From Branchipolynoe longqiensis (taxonomy: Eukaryota > Annelida > Polychaeta > Phyllodocida > Polynoidae), in the NCBI GenBank assembly GCA_030323885.1, contig CM059198.1, positions 62,398,917 through 62,462,916 of the forward strand: a DNA stretch of 64,000 nucleotides, in the 5' to 3' direction. Every line of letters begins with the position of its first letter. The stretch's first letter is position 1. Both the position numbers and the translations under genes were made by a program. The notes below the pieces were generated by a model. It did no database searches. It was not told the DNA's origin and saw only the letters and a list, made by a program, of their open reading frames with translations. Of this stretch, positions 53,161-63,408 are shown one piece after another.

Positions 53161-53571
53161 TATACACATGGACAAATATACTCTCCATAGATATACATAT
53201 ATATGCATATATGCATACCAGTTCGATACATATATACATACATGTATATGTCGTAAAAAGCACTTATGCAAATATAAATAATGTCCATTATTCTTCAGTT
53301 ATTACCCATTAACCCCTGGCGCTGCAGGTGGCGCCCCCACCCAGCATCCAACCTCACTAACAAGGGCATGTGGCCAGTGTCAGTCACAGTAGGGAAATAT
53401 GAATGTGTATTAGTATAACAACACTCTCACTGCACAGCGGCAGATCCGCTTGGAGATCGCTCTATAGAGTCCAATGTTTGCTTCGCGCTCCTAGAGATAT
53501 CTCCATATTTATCCGGTGTCAGTTTTCCTTAGACGACCGATGTAGTCAGATGCACTCTCTTCCCCAGGTAA
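53161..53571. other. Unique-looking; one CAGGTGGCG motif
   Basis: TGCAGGTGGCGCCCCCACCC at 53323-53342. No gene supported. Confidence 0.4.
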
Positions 53572-53803
53572 CCGGACGCTGTGGCTGAATCGGTAGAGCG
53601 TGGGCCTCACGCGTGGGAGATCGGCAGTTTGGTTCCCGGTCGAGTCAAACCAATGACTTATAAAATTGATACTTGTCGCTTCCTAGACTGGCGCTCAGCA
53701 TTAATGGGATAGGGCAAGGACTGGTTAGCTCGGTGTCAGGATAATGTGACTGAGTGGGATATCAGATCATGGTGCTGGTGGCCTGATTTCCCAGTTTGGC
53801 ACC
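53572..53803 (+). mobile_element. SINE-A, tail-less
   Basis: The head GCTGTGGCTGAATCGGTAGA is close to that at 53006. The body ends at GATTTCCCAGTTTGGC. Confidence 0.85.
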
Positions 53804-53813
53804 ATTAATTATT

Positions 53814-53885
53814 TGATTGATTGCTTGATTGATTGGTGGTTGCTTTACGCCATGTTGGCAGCATAGGCCATATTCACGGCGAGAA
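53814..53885 (+). mobile_element. SINE-D fragment
   Basis: GATT repeats, GGTGGTTGCTTTACGCCATG and TTGGCAGCATAGGCCATATT, joined to the end of the previous SINE-A. Confidence 0.65.
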
Positions 53886-54296
53886 ATGTTTTTATTTTTG
53901 TTCAAACCATCGCTTTTACATGTAAAAGCAGAAAATCAATTATGTGCCAATAGACACTCATTAAATTAGAAAGCTCACAATCATATATTTGTGGTCAAGG
54001 GAAACAAATTCCCATAGAAAAAGACAAGTTTGATTAATAATTGATAGAATCTATTTAGTAAACTATATGAGGTGGTACAGTCCAGCGTCCAGCTGCCCTC
54101 AAAAAGGCTAAAATGCTTTCTTGTTTTACTTTAGTAAAAAGGTCATGCATACTGTCTGCAGTGTAGAATTGTTGGCGCAGGGCCAAAAAATCAACACAAC
54201 TTAGTAAAATGTGTTTGAGTGTCAGCGGGGCCTGACACCCAATACATTCAGGGGGAGGTTCCCCCTTGCCCCTGAAGGTATTGGGGGAACCAAGTC
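53886..54296. other. No recognisable feature
   Basis: AT-rich. A GGGGCCTGACACCC trace lies at 54226. Confidence 0.35.
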
Positions 54297-54384
54297 GCTA
54301 TTATCGCACACTGTCATAAGTCGGTACGCGTCCTGATTGACCTTAGATATTACCCGCATGTAAAACTCCAACAACCAACCAACT
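54297..54384 (+). mobile_element. SINE-A tail fragment
   Basis: CGCACACTGTCATAAGTCGG to AACTCCAACAACCAACCAAC. Confidence 0.8.
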
Positions 54385-54525
54385 ATTACATCCTCAGGTA
54401 GACTTGGGGAGGTTAATTGCATTAAAGAGCATATATACACATAATGGTTGGAATTATTTTGCTGAGGTTTCATTAATTGATTAAGCTGGGGAATTGCTCA
54501 TTCCTCTTCCTCATTCCACTGCTCT

Positions 54526-54678
54526 GTGCCCTATTCTAGCAATGCTGAGCACCAGGCTAGGTAGCAACAAGTACCAATTTGTAAGTCATCGGTTTGACTC
54601 GGCCAGGTTTCGAACCCGGGGGGTCCTGGATTCGAAACCCAGGAGCTACCAGAACGGGAGGTGGACGCTCAACTCATT
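54526..54678 (-). mobile_element. SINE-A head half
   Basis: TGCCCTATTCTAGCAATGCT to CCAGAACGGGAGGTGGACGC, with the B-box complement CGAACCCGGGGGG. Confidence 0.8.
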
Positions 54679-54985
54679 ACTCCCCAGAATGGCAAGATTG
54701 TGGGTTCTAATCTTGCTCTAATTAAATCTTGTCCATTATGTGCCAAATAAAACACACTCAACAAAACCTGGTTGTTGACCTGATAAAAAAAACACTCCAC
54801 TGATTGGTACCTAATTTCGCCACACTGTGGAGCCCTGGAATGGCATATTGACTAGTGCCTAAAATAGAAGGCAATTAAAAGGTTCGAATCTTGCTCTAGG
54901 CTTAATCTTTCCTATCATTTGTACACAACCCCCCCCCCCCCCCCTCCCCCGCCCCCGCCCCCCCCCCGCCCCCCAAAAGACACCT
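54679..54985. other. SINE-B-like traces and a poly-C tract
   Basis: AATGGCAAGATTGTGGGTTC (54689) and GGTTCGAATCTTGCTCTAGG (54882) are degenerate SINE-B T-arm regions. Poly-C with few breaks at 54930-54974. Confidence 0.5.
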
Positions 54986-55743
54986 GGGGCCATATGCAGG
55001 AGTCAGTGTTAGCGAGCCAAAACGTGTTTAAACAGGATTTCTGGTTTAGCGGTGAAAAGTTGGTATGCAGGAGGCGATTTTACACTAACACCGCGGGTTT
55101 ATGGTCCGCGACACTAACCCCGTTTCATATGACGTTTACGGGCGGTGTTAGCCTAAGGTTATGGCCAAATCTATTAAATGCTATCATATTTAACAGAATT
55201 AGATAGGCAATAAGTGAAATATGATTAAATTAACCCTAAATTCGAAGCAATATTAAGGCTGCCGCCGCATTGGCGGCGATATTAATATTGTCAAATCGAC
55301 GAATGTAAAGTAAACAAATCGCCGCCGTCGCGACCGCCACGTCGACGTCGACATCCATACTGGCCGACGTCTACGCATTGGCGGCAATGTATTAGCGATT
55401 TGTTTACTTTACGCTCGTCGATTCGAAAATATAAATATTAATATCGCCGCCGTTACGGAGGCAGCATTAATATTGCTTCGAATTTAGGGTTAATTTCCTC
55501 AAATTTCACTTATTGCATATTTAATTCTGTTAAATATGATAGCATTTAATAGATTTAAGCCTAATATATGGGTACAGACGCAGAGGGATTTCCCAAATCT
55601 ATAAATAAATTCACGTTTAGCTATAATGAAAGTGTTACGCGCTCCTGCATACGACTTGACCGCATTCCCCTGCTCGGAGATAGCTAAACGGTAACAGGCT
55701 CTAACACCAAACCCCGCTAACACTTACTCCTGCATATGGCCCC
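54986..55743. mobile_element. Word-repeat element, GGGGCCATATGCAGGAGT ends
   Basis: The inverted ends run for about 30 bases (GGGGCCATATGCAGGAGTCA and TTACTCCTGCATATGGCCCC), with subterminal GTTAGCG and CTAACACC words. The centre has TTCGAATTTAGGGTTAATTT and TCTGTTAAATATGATAGCAT on both arms around GCCGCCGCATTGGCGG-type palindromes, so the whole element is a loose foldback. Shares its centre with 47191-47934 and 63512-64000. Confidence 0.85.
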
Positions 55744-56086
55744 TGGTTGTTAGCCTGAGAAAACACTCCACTGATTGATACCAAATATACCTGTACGTGG
55801 CGCCCTGGTATCACAGATTTTAAATATAAGGATCGCGAAGCGAGGATGTTTGAGGCTCTCCCAGCATGCAATCCGAAACTACGGCCACCATATTGGAAAC
55901 TTGATAATGAGCGATGATAGGGGCCTTTCCCCATTAATTCCAGTGACATTCAACGTAACAAAAAGCACAAGACATGCTCTGTGACTAATTTGGTTAGGTT
56001 CAAGACGTAGTTTAGTTGTAATTCCCAAGCTGTATTACTATTAGTACAGTTTTAAACATTAATAGTAAAACTTATAGCCCACCTAC
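55744..56086. other. Unique-looking, no gene
   Basis: Nothing recognised beyond AT-rich sequence. Confidence 0.35.
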
Positions 56087-56430
56087 CAGACGGGATGACC
56101 GAATGAATTGAGCATCCGTCTCCCCTTTTCAGAGATCAGGCGATCCGAACCCATGGGTTTGTGCGTTCGAACCCTGGTCGAGTCAAATCAATGTCTTAAA
56201 AATCTATACTTGTTGCTTCCTAGCCAGGCACTATTAGGATATGGCAAGGACTGGTGACTTAGCATCAGGATAATGTGACTGAGTGGGATATCAGGTCATG
56301 CTGCTGGCAGCTTTGTCTCTCAGTGAGGCAGCACTATACAATCGCCATGCATGCGCACTGTCACAAGTCGGTACCCATCCTGATATGACTTCAGATGTTG
56401 CTAGGATGTAAAACAACAACAAACAACCAA
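56087..56430 (+). mobile_element. SINE-A, full length
   Basis: The head CAGACGGGATGACCGAATGA, B-box GCGTTCGAACCCTGG and tail to AACAACAACAAACAACC. Confidence 0.9.
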
Positions 56431-56762
56431 TGTAACCAAGCTAAACCCTGTTCTATTCTCAAACTTAGTCTTGCACCTAGGCTACAACATATGAATGATG
56501 TCTACAATTATCACACTTTCAAAATATCCAATTATCACGCTTTCATGGCGTCATTTAGCCATCTACCCCACTACTATCTCTGCTGGAATGGTCTATAATG
56601 ATTTGTGTCTAACATAGAAGGCAACGAGAAGGAAAATAATATCATAGAGGTGGTGTCGAGGGTGTGTGTGTGGGGGAGGGGAGGTGCTTCTAGTTTGTGA
56701 AAAAATATACTTGCTTGCGTATGTGCATAACCTATTATTCCACTTTACACTTGCACCACAGG
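56431..56762. other. No recognisable feature
   Basis: Unique-looking, non-coding. Confidence 0.35.
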
Positions 56763-57086
56763 ACCAGACGGGATCGCCGAATGAGTTAGAGCGTCCGTCT
56801 CCCGTGTGATCGTGGGTTCCAACCCTGGTCGAATCAAACCAATGACTTAAAAATGTGTACTTGTTACTTCCTAGCCAGGTGCGCAGCATTATTAGGATAG
56901 GGCAAGGACTGGTTGGCTCAGTGTCAGGATAATGTGACTGAGTGGGATATCAGGTCATGGTGCTGGTGGCCTGGTCTCCCAGTGGGGCAGCATCATAAAG
57001 TCGCCATGAGTGCGCAATGTCATAAGTTGGTACCCGTCCTGATATGACCTTAGATGTTGCTAGGATGTAAAACAACAACAAACAAA
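56763..57086 (+). mobile_element. SINE-A, full length
   Basis: The head CAGACGGGATCGCCGAATGA, B-box GTGGGTTCCAACCCTGG, a well-kept body, and a tail ending AACAACAACAAACAAAC. This tail and that at 56430 share the AACAACAAACAA end instead of CCAACAACC. Confidence 0.9.
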
Positions 57087-57117
57087 CTTGTACCACAGCG
57101 ATTGTTATACATGTTCC

Positions 57118-57525
57118 TAGATAAATGATTCACCCCATACTTGCAGTACACGGGTGAACGACAAGGTAGCATAAATACGGGCGAAAATAGCTTTAGTATG
57201 GAACAGGAAGTAGAATGCCTGTCTCCATTATCAAATGGGTACTTATATCGGCACAGAGTTGGGGAAATTGGAGAGAATGCAAAAAGACAAGATGGCGGCC
57301 ATAGAACACCATCGATTTCAGCTTTAAATTCTATTACACTATATGTTTTATTATATTTTTCAATTCAAAGGTAGCGGGGAAATATGAAGACATATAAAAA
57401 GAATAATTGCTTCTTCTTAGATTGTGAAATTAGGGTCTCATTTCATTTCCCCGCTTTTTCGACAGCTTTTATATAGGGTTGGTATTCACACGTGTACTGT
57501 GAGTACAGGGTGAATCCTTTATCTA
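57118..57525. mobile_element. MITE, TAGATAAAxGATTCACCC family, second copy
   Basis: TAGATAAATGATTCACCCCA to GTGAATCCTTTATCTA. Its centre AAGACAAGATGGCGGCCATA matches, inverted, the centre of 17621-18038. Confidence 0.85.
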
Positions 57526-57544
57526 ACATGTTCGATGCCGTGTG

Positions 57545-57660
57545 AGGAGCAGGACATAGCTCAGGTGGTAGAGTGTCCTCCTATGAAGGTGTGGGTCATA
57601 GGTAATCAAATCCTTTTTGTCGCAGAAGCTGCCCCATCCCATATAAAATGCCCTACTCAA
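57545..57660 (+). mobile_element. SINE-C fragment
   Basis: The head GGACATAGCTCAGGTGGTAG followed by CTATGAAGGTGTGGGTCATA. The body is truncated early. Confidence 0.75.
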
Positions 57661-57959
57661 TATGAAATAGATAGACCTTAACTGGAAAAGCACAACAATA
57701 AGTTCTATTTGACAGAAAACAACTAAAAATAGTTTTGTCAATTTTCGCGCCTGAAGGCTACAATTGTTCGCATGTGGAAGGGATTCACCTTGTTACCCCC
57801 GCAGCCATGCGTCGTCTACTGGAGTGGGTAGTTTATCTAGGATTCGCCTAGATACAATATTCACCTAGAATAAGGGTGCACGACAACCATGGTCTGGGAG
57901 TCCAATGTAAACAAGCTGTGGAGGTCCTTGTTCCAGTGACAGACGACCCAGACACTTGT
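57661..57959. other. No supported gene
   Basis: Unique-looking. TTTATCTAGGATTCGCCTAG (57832) resembles a terminus of the TAGATAAA family. Confidence 0.35.
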
Positions 57960-58476
57960 TATCCGGACCACACTCTGTCCACACCTCTCTCTATCTCCTC
58001 TCCGCCGGCCTTGCTCCTCCTTGATATGTCTGAAAAGAGTTCCAGGAAGGGGAGCCCGCCGGGATTTCACTTACTACTCTTACTCTGTCCGTGTCTATGG
58101 CTCGCTGGTTGGTCACCATAGAGCAAATAGACACGGTCCTTTGACTCAACTCTCCTCATTTCTGTTTCCTATACTCTACTCTTTTTTTTTCTCCCAGGCA
58201 TACTCCTCCCCCTGACCAGGAGAGTTGTGTGCTTGGGTGGGGCCCTGTACCTTTAAGTTTCCTCTGGCTTTGTTCTCATTGCTGGAACCACCGCTGCACC
58301 CATCTTTAGCCGCCCTTCCTCGAGACCCTTGCTGCTGTCGACTGGATACAAGTGCCAACTACCGTTCAACTACCGCCGGACTGAAGAGATTCGGGGCTGC
58401 CTCAACACTTCGCCGTTTAAACGTTGTAAAGATGTCCCCAGATAGAGAGAGGTGTGGACAGAGTGCGGTCCGGATA
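57960..58476. repeat. 36-bp inverted repeat flanking a 445-bp segment
   Basis: The arms at 57960-57995 (TATCCGGACCACACTCTGTC) and 58441-58476 (GATAGAGAGAGGTGTGGACA) are complementary with one mismatch. The middle has no gene I can support. Possibly a DNA element with its ends further out. Confidence 0.7.
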
Positions 58477-58619
58477 GAAAACATGTAGGATTGTCCAAAC
58501 ATGTGTTCTAACCACTATGAAAGCAACTACCTGTTAGGAAGCAGTCTGAACGAAGAAAGAAGCAGGGGAAAAAAACTAAGAAAACCCACCGTTTTAACGG
58601 CACCGTGTATCAATGCTGC

Positions 58620-58830
58620 AGCCCTGCAGCCAGTGACAGTCCGGTAGACATTCGGTTGTTATCCTGTCTCGTCCGTTGACTAGTCATTAATGTACGTTCA
58701 TTATCCGTTAAGCGTTCATTTCATCCTGCGGCCTTTGACCCGATAGCACATTTGAACACCGAACACCACAATTCTTTATCCGGTTATGTCCCTTGCTCAA
58801 TCCGCTATGGTGTGACAGGCACTTTCCATT
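58620..58830. mobile_element. Word-repeat MITE fragment (TCCGGT words)
   Basis: The right end CTCAATCCGCTATGGTGTGA then CAGGC resembles the 2320-2782 and 3099-3686 families. The left end is degraded. Confidence 0.55.
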
Positions 58831-58873
58831 CACCATTTCTTTTTAATTGATAAATGGTGGTAGAAAAAACCAT

Positions 58874-58946
58874 TGCCCCGGGTGAGGCTCGAACTCACAG
58901 CCTTCAGATTATGAGACTGACGCACTGCCTACTGCGCTACCGAGGC
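58874..58946 (-). tRNA. tRNA-Met (CAT), elongator type, best-preserved copy
   Basis: 73 bases. In sense: GCCTCGGTAGCGCAGTAGGC at the 5' end, anticodon loop CTCATAA (CAT), T-arm GTGAGTTCGAGCCTCAC, 3' end CCGGGGCA. The acceptor stem pairs in all seven positions (one G-U), and the D, anticodon and T stems also pair, so it could be functional. A T6 pol III terminator follows on the minus strand (58863-58868). It is the type A unit of the array and is separated from the others by a 1.9-kb insertion. Confidence 0.85.
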
Positions 58947-59166
58947 AGATGAAACTTTTATGAAAAGACACTAACAAGACAGCTAACATTGTTTCCTGCT
59001 CCTTTCTTTATTTTCACCATTCTCTTGGTGATTTCATGAAAATCATGTTTGGGGTTTTGTTACATGACAACTTTCAACAATCGTTTGAAGGTGCATTTTG
59101 AGTAAGGAGCTATCAAAACAATGGATCAGCTTTTCAAATACCTGTAGTTTGGGATTTCTCATTCAT

Positions 59167-61046
59167 GGGCCTGTCACACTACGACGCTTCTCGCCGGCGA
59201 CCCGTCAACGTGTGGTGTTTTTGGGCGATATTTAGTGAAATATCGAGACGCGCTGGGGGCGCGTTATGCGCGCGTCGGTACACGTCGGTACATTATCTTT
59301 GACGTTGATGGTCGGCGGACAACGTCGGCGCGCGTTATTGGTCGCTGAGCATTTTGAACATGTCAAAAACTTCCAGCGACCGGCTACGCGCGGGAGTAAA
59401 TGGGTAAGAACGCTAGGAGGACGTTAGGCGCGCGTCGCGCTGCGTTGGACGCGCCGGAATAACGTTATGGGAACGCTAGGAAGACGGCGCGCGCGCGGGA
59501 GGGTCGTTGCTCACACGTTGCTGTGTGTGTGTCTCTGTGTGTGTCTCTGGGTGCTGTGTGTGTCTGTGTGTGTGTCTCTGTGTGTCTCTGTCTGTGTCTG
59601 TCTGTCTCTGTATGTGTCTCTGTGTATGTCTCTGTATGTGTCTCTGTCTGTGTCTCTGTGTGTGTCTCTGTCTGTGTCTCTGTGTCTGTCTCTGTATGTG
59701 TCTGTGTGTGTCTCTGTGTGTGTCTCTGTCTGTGGCTCTGTGTCTGTCTCTGTATGTGTCTCTGTGTCTCTGTGTATGTCTCTGTATGTGTCTCTGTCTG
59801 TGTCTCTGTCTGTGTCTCTGTCTGTGTCTCTGTCTGTGTATCTGTTTGTGTCTCTGTCTGTGTCTCTGTATGTGTATTTGTATTTGTCTCTGTATGTGTC
59901 TGTGTATGTGTCTATGTTTGTGTATGTGTCTCTGTATGTGTATATGTATGTGTCTCTGTCTGTGTCTCTGCTGTGTCTCTGTCTGTGTATCTGTTTGTGT
60001 CTCTGTCTGTGTCTCTGTATGTGTATGTCTATGTATGTGGCTATGTGTGTGTCTCTGGGTCTGTGTGTGTGTCTCTGTGTCTCTGTGTGTCTGAGTCTGT
60101 GTGTGTGTCTCTGTGTATGTGTGTGTGTCTCGGTGTCTCTGTGTGTCTGAGTATGTGTGTGTGTCTCTGTGTCTGTGTGTGTGTCTTGGTGTCTCTGTGT
60201 GTCTGAGTCTCTGTGTGTGTCTCTGTGTCTCGGTGTGTGTCTTTGTGTCTCTGTGTGTCTGAGTCTCTGTGTGTGTCTCTGTGTCTCGGTGTGTGTCTCT
60301 GTGTCTCTGTGTATCTGTGTGTGTGTCTATGTGTGTCTATGTCTCTGTGTCTCAGAGAGAGAGAGAAACAGAGACAGAGACACAGACAGAGACACATACA
60401 GAGACACATACAGAGACACATACAGAGACACACACACAGACACACACAGAGACACAGACAGAGACACAGACAGAGACACAGACAGAGACACAGACAGAGA
60501 GACATACAGAGACACAGACAGAGACACAGACACAGAGACACAGACAGAGACACATACACAGAGACACAGACAGAGACAGACACAGAGACACAGAGAGAGA
60601 CACAGACAGAGACACAGACAGAGACACATACACAGAGACACAGACAGAGACAGACACAGAGACACAGACAGAGACACAGACAGAGACACAGACAGAGACA
60701 CATACACAGAGACACAGACAGAGACAGACACAGAGACACAGAGAGAGACACAGACATAGACACAGACAGAGACACATACAGAGACACATACAGAGACACA
60801 CACAGAGACACAGAGACACACACAGAGACACACACAGAGACACAGACAGAGACACAGACAGAGACACAGACAGACACAGACACGCGCGCGATATACGTTA
60901 CCAAAACGTTGGCCGCGCGCTACCAACACGCTGTGGGAACGTCCAATTTCCCCATATTTCCCCTAAATCTTTAACGTTTCTCGACGCGCAAGATAGTACT
61001 TAACGCTGACGGGTCGCCGAGAGAAGCATTGTAGTGTGACAGGCCC
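59167..61046. mobile_element. Word-repeat element with giant microsatellite core, inserted in the tRNA array
   Basis: Ends GGGCCTGTCACACTACGACG and GTAGTGTGACAGGCCC are inverted, and similarity extends through GGCGACCCGTCAACG / CGCTGACGGGTCGCCG. AT flanks both sides (59165-59166 and 61047-61048). Subterminal words are ACGTCGGCGCGCGTT-like. The middle is a long microsatellite inverted repeat (next entry). The flanking tRNA-array unit is otherwise continuous, so this is an insertion. Confidence 0.85.
59515..60890. repeat. Microsatellite inverted repeat: TGTGTCTC array then GACACAGA array
   Basis: From 59515 to about 60352 the strand is TGTGTCTCTG-type words. At about 60352 it switches to CAGAGACACAGACAGA words to 60890. 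The two halves are reverse complements in composition, and could form a hairpin with a stem of several hundred base pairs. Open frames of over 200 codons on both strands are artefacts. Confidence 0.9.
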
Positions 61047-61100
61047 ATCAGGTTCACCATTTCTTTTTAATCTATAAATAGTGGTAGAAAAAAAATCAAT

Positions 61101-61173
61101 TGCCCCAGGTGAGCCTCGAACTCATGGCCTTCAGATTATGAGACTGATGCGCTGCCTACTGCGCTACCGAAGC
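61101..61173 (-). tRNA. tRNA-Met (CAT) copy, weakened acceptor
   Basis: Type A unit. The CAT anticodon and D-arm are intact, but the 5' end is GCTTCGG and the 3' end CTGGGGCA, giving three G-U pairs, and the first T-stem pair is A-C (ATGAG/CTCAC). A T8 terminator follows on the minus strand. Probably a pseudogene or weak gene. Confidence 0.6.
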
Positions 61174-61300
61174 AGATACTGGTTTCGAGAAAACCCAGTA
61201 GATAGATCGCTGCTTTTTTATGCACTGTGTTCTTTATTTTAAATCTTTTCTTGGTCATGTTATGAAAATTATGTCTGAGCTTTGCTATATATCAGCCTGC

Positions 61301-61366
61301 TGATTGATTGATTGACTGGTGATTCGTTTACGCCATGTTGGCAGCACAGGCCCTATTCCCGGCATA
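61301..61366 (+). mobile_element. SINE-D fragment within the tRNA array
   Basis: TGATTGATTGATTGACTGGT and GCCATGTTGGCAGCACAGGC. It explains why the 61101-61506 spacing is 405 bases instead of about 325. Confidence 0.7.
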
Positions 61367-61505
61367 TGCAACAATTTTTCAGAACAGTATTTTGAGTAAC
61401 GAGTTACCAAAACAATGGATCAGCTATTCAACTTTCTACCACTTTGGATTTCTCATTTGGATTCACAATTTAATTTTAATTCAGAAATAGTGGTAGAAAA
61501 ACCTT

Positions 61506-61578
61506 TGCCCCAGGTGAGGCTCAAACTCATGGCCTTTAGATTATGAGACTGACGCATTTCGTACGACGCTACTGAGGC
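61506..61578 (-). pseudogene. tRNA-Met-like copy, type B, degraded
   Basis: The anticodon CAT is kept, but the D-arm reads GCGTCGTACGAAATGC and the T-loop TTTGAGC. Stems are disrupted. Confidence 0.75.
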
Positions 61579-61829
61579 AGACGGAACTAGTGTGAAAAGT
61601 CAATAACTGGACTGCTAGCAGGGATTCTTTTCCCAATTCTCTTGCTGATTCCATGAAAATCATGTCTGTGCTTGTGTTCTATATCAACTGGCAGCACTTG
61701 TTTTTAGGGTACTTTGAGTAATGAACTATCAAAACAACAGGACAGGCTTTTCAAATATTTGTACTTTAGGATTTCTCATTGACATTCACAATTTCTTTTT
61801 AATTTACAAATGGTGGTAGAAAAAACCAT

Positions 61830-61901
61830 TGCCCGGGTGAGGCTCGAACTCACGGCCTTCAGATTATGAGACTGACGCGCTGCCTACTGCGCTACCGAGG
61901 C
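61830..61901 (-). pseudogene. tRNA-Met (CAT) copy with one-base acceptor deletion
   Basis: 72 bases. Identical in layout to the type A unit but the 3' acceptor reads CCGGGCA, one G short. The remaining stems are intact. A sequencing error in the G run would restore it. Confidence 0.7.
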
Positions 61902-62156
61902 ATATGAAACTTGTATGAAAAGACACTAACAAGACAGCTAACATTGTTTCCTACTCCTTTCTTTATTTTCACCATTCTCTTGGTGATTTCATGAAAATCA
62001 TGTGTGGAGTTTTGTTACATAAAAAAGCTTTCAACAATCATTTGAAGGTGTATATTGAGTAAGGAACTATCCAAATAATGGATTAGCTTGTCAAATACCT
62101 GTAATTTTGGTTTGCCCATATCTTTGTAATCTATAAATGGTGGTAGAAAAAAGAAG

Positions 62157-62229
62157 TGCCCCGGGTGAGGTTCGAACTCACGGCCTTCAGATTATGAGAC
62201 TGACGCATTTCCTACTGTGCTATCAAGGC
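62157..62229 (-). pseudogene. tRNA-Met-like copy, type B
   Basis: 5' end GCCTTGATAGCACAGTAGGA. The D-stem GCAC/ATGC and the last acceptor pair (A-C) are mismatched. The anticodon is CAT and the T-arm intact. Confidence 0.7.
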
Positions 62230-62488
62230 AGACGCAACTATTGTGAAAAGTCAATAACTGGACTGCTAGCAGGGATTCTTATGCTATTTTTTCTTTTCAC
62301 AATTCTTTGGCTGATTCCATGAAAATCATGTCTGGGGTTTTGTTCTATATCAACTGGCAGCAGTTGTTTCAAGGGTACTTTGAGTAATGAACTATCAAAC
62401 CAATAGGACAGGCTTTTCCAATATTTGGGATTTCTCATTTACATTCACAATTTCTTTTTAATTTACAAATGGTGGTAGAAAAAACCAT

Positions 62489-62561
62489 TGCCCCTGGTGA
62501 GGCTCGAACTCACGGCCTTCAGATTATGAGACTGACGCGCTGCCTACTGCGCTACCGAGGC
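62489..62561 (-). tRNA. tRNA-Met (CAT) copy, one acceptor mismatch
   Basis: Type A unit. All stems pair except acceptor position 6-67 (G-A, 3' end CAGGGGCA). A T6 terminator follows on the minus strand. Possibly transcribed. Confidence 0.65.
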
Positions 62562-62813
62562 AGATGAAACCTGGATGAAAAGACACTAACAAGACAGCTA
62601 ACATTGTTTCCTACTCCTTTCTTTATTTTCACCATTCTCTTGGGGATTTTATGAAAATCATGCTTGGGGTTTTGTTACATAACTACTTGCAACAATCGTT
62701 TAAAGGTGCATTTTGAGTAAGGAGCTATCCAAATAATGGATTAGCTTGTCAAATACCTCTAATTTTGGTTCACCATTTCTTTTTAATCTATAAATGGTGG
62801 TAGAAAAAAGAAT

Positions 62814-62852
62814 TGCCCCAGGTGAGGCTCGAACTCACGGCCTTCAGATTAA
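62814..62852 (-). pseudogene. tRNA-Met copy truncated by a microsatellite
   Basis: Only the 3' half, from the anticodon loop to the 3' end, is present. An AT/AAGAGATATAT array (62851-62892) replaces the 5' half. Confidence 0.8.
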
Positions 62853-63083
62853 GAGATATATATATATTAAGAGATATATATATATATATATGCATATATT
62901 TAGATATGAATGGATATAAATAATAAATATAAGTAGTATTAACTGGCAGCACTTGTTTTAGGAGTACTTTGAGTAATGAACTATCAAAACAATAGGACAG
63001 GCTTTTCAAATATTTGTAATTTAGGATTTCTCATTTACATTCACAATTTCTTTTTAATTTACAAATGGTGGGAGAAAAACATC

Positions 63084-63156
63084 TGCCCAGGGTGAGGCTC
63101 GAACTCATGGCCTTCAGATTATGAGACTGACGCGCTGCCTACTGCGCTACCGAGGC
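63084..63156 (-). tRNA. tRNA-Met (CAT) copy, two stem mismatches
   Basis: Type A unit with 3' end CCTGGGCA (C5-T68 mismatch) and an A-C at the first T-stem pair. The anticodon and D-arm are intact. A T5 terminator follows. Confidence 0.55.
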
Positions 63157-63408
63157 AGATGAAACTCTTATGAAAAGACACTAACAAGACAGCTAACATT
63201 GTTTCCTGCTCCTTTCTTTATTTTCACCATTCTCTTGGTGATTTCATGAAAATCATGTGTGGGGTTTTGTTACATAACAACTTTCAACAATCATTTGAAG
63301 GTGTATATTGAGTAAAGAGCTATCCAAACAATGGATTAGCTTGTCAAATACCTCTAATTTGGATTCACCATATCTTTTAAATCTATAAATGGTGGTATAA
63401 AAAAGAAT

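Noticed and set aside
3841..57086. tRNA-like boxes in SINE-A, B and C copies as tRNA genes
   Set aside because: Heads lack paired acceptor stems and are followed by SINE bodies and tails, so they are SINE promoters and not tRNAs.
59467..61003. Open frames of 170-290 codons rich in Cys/Ser/Val or Arg/Asp/Thr
   Set aside because: Microsatellite artefacts, open in several frames on both strands of the TGTGTCTC/GACACAGA arrays.
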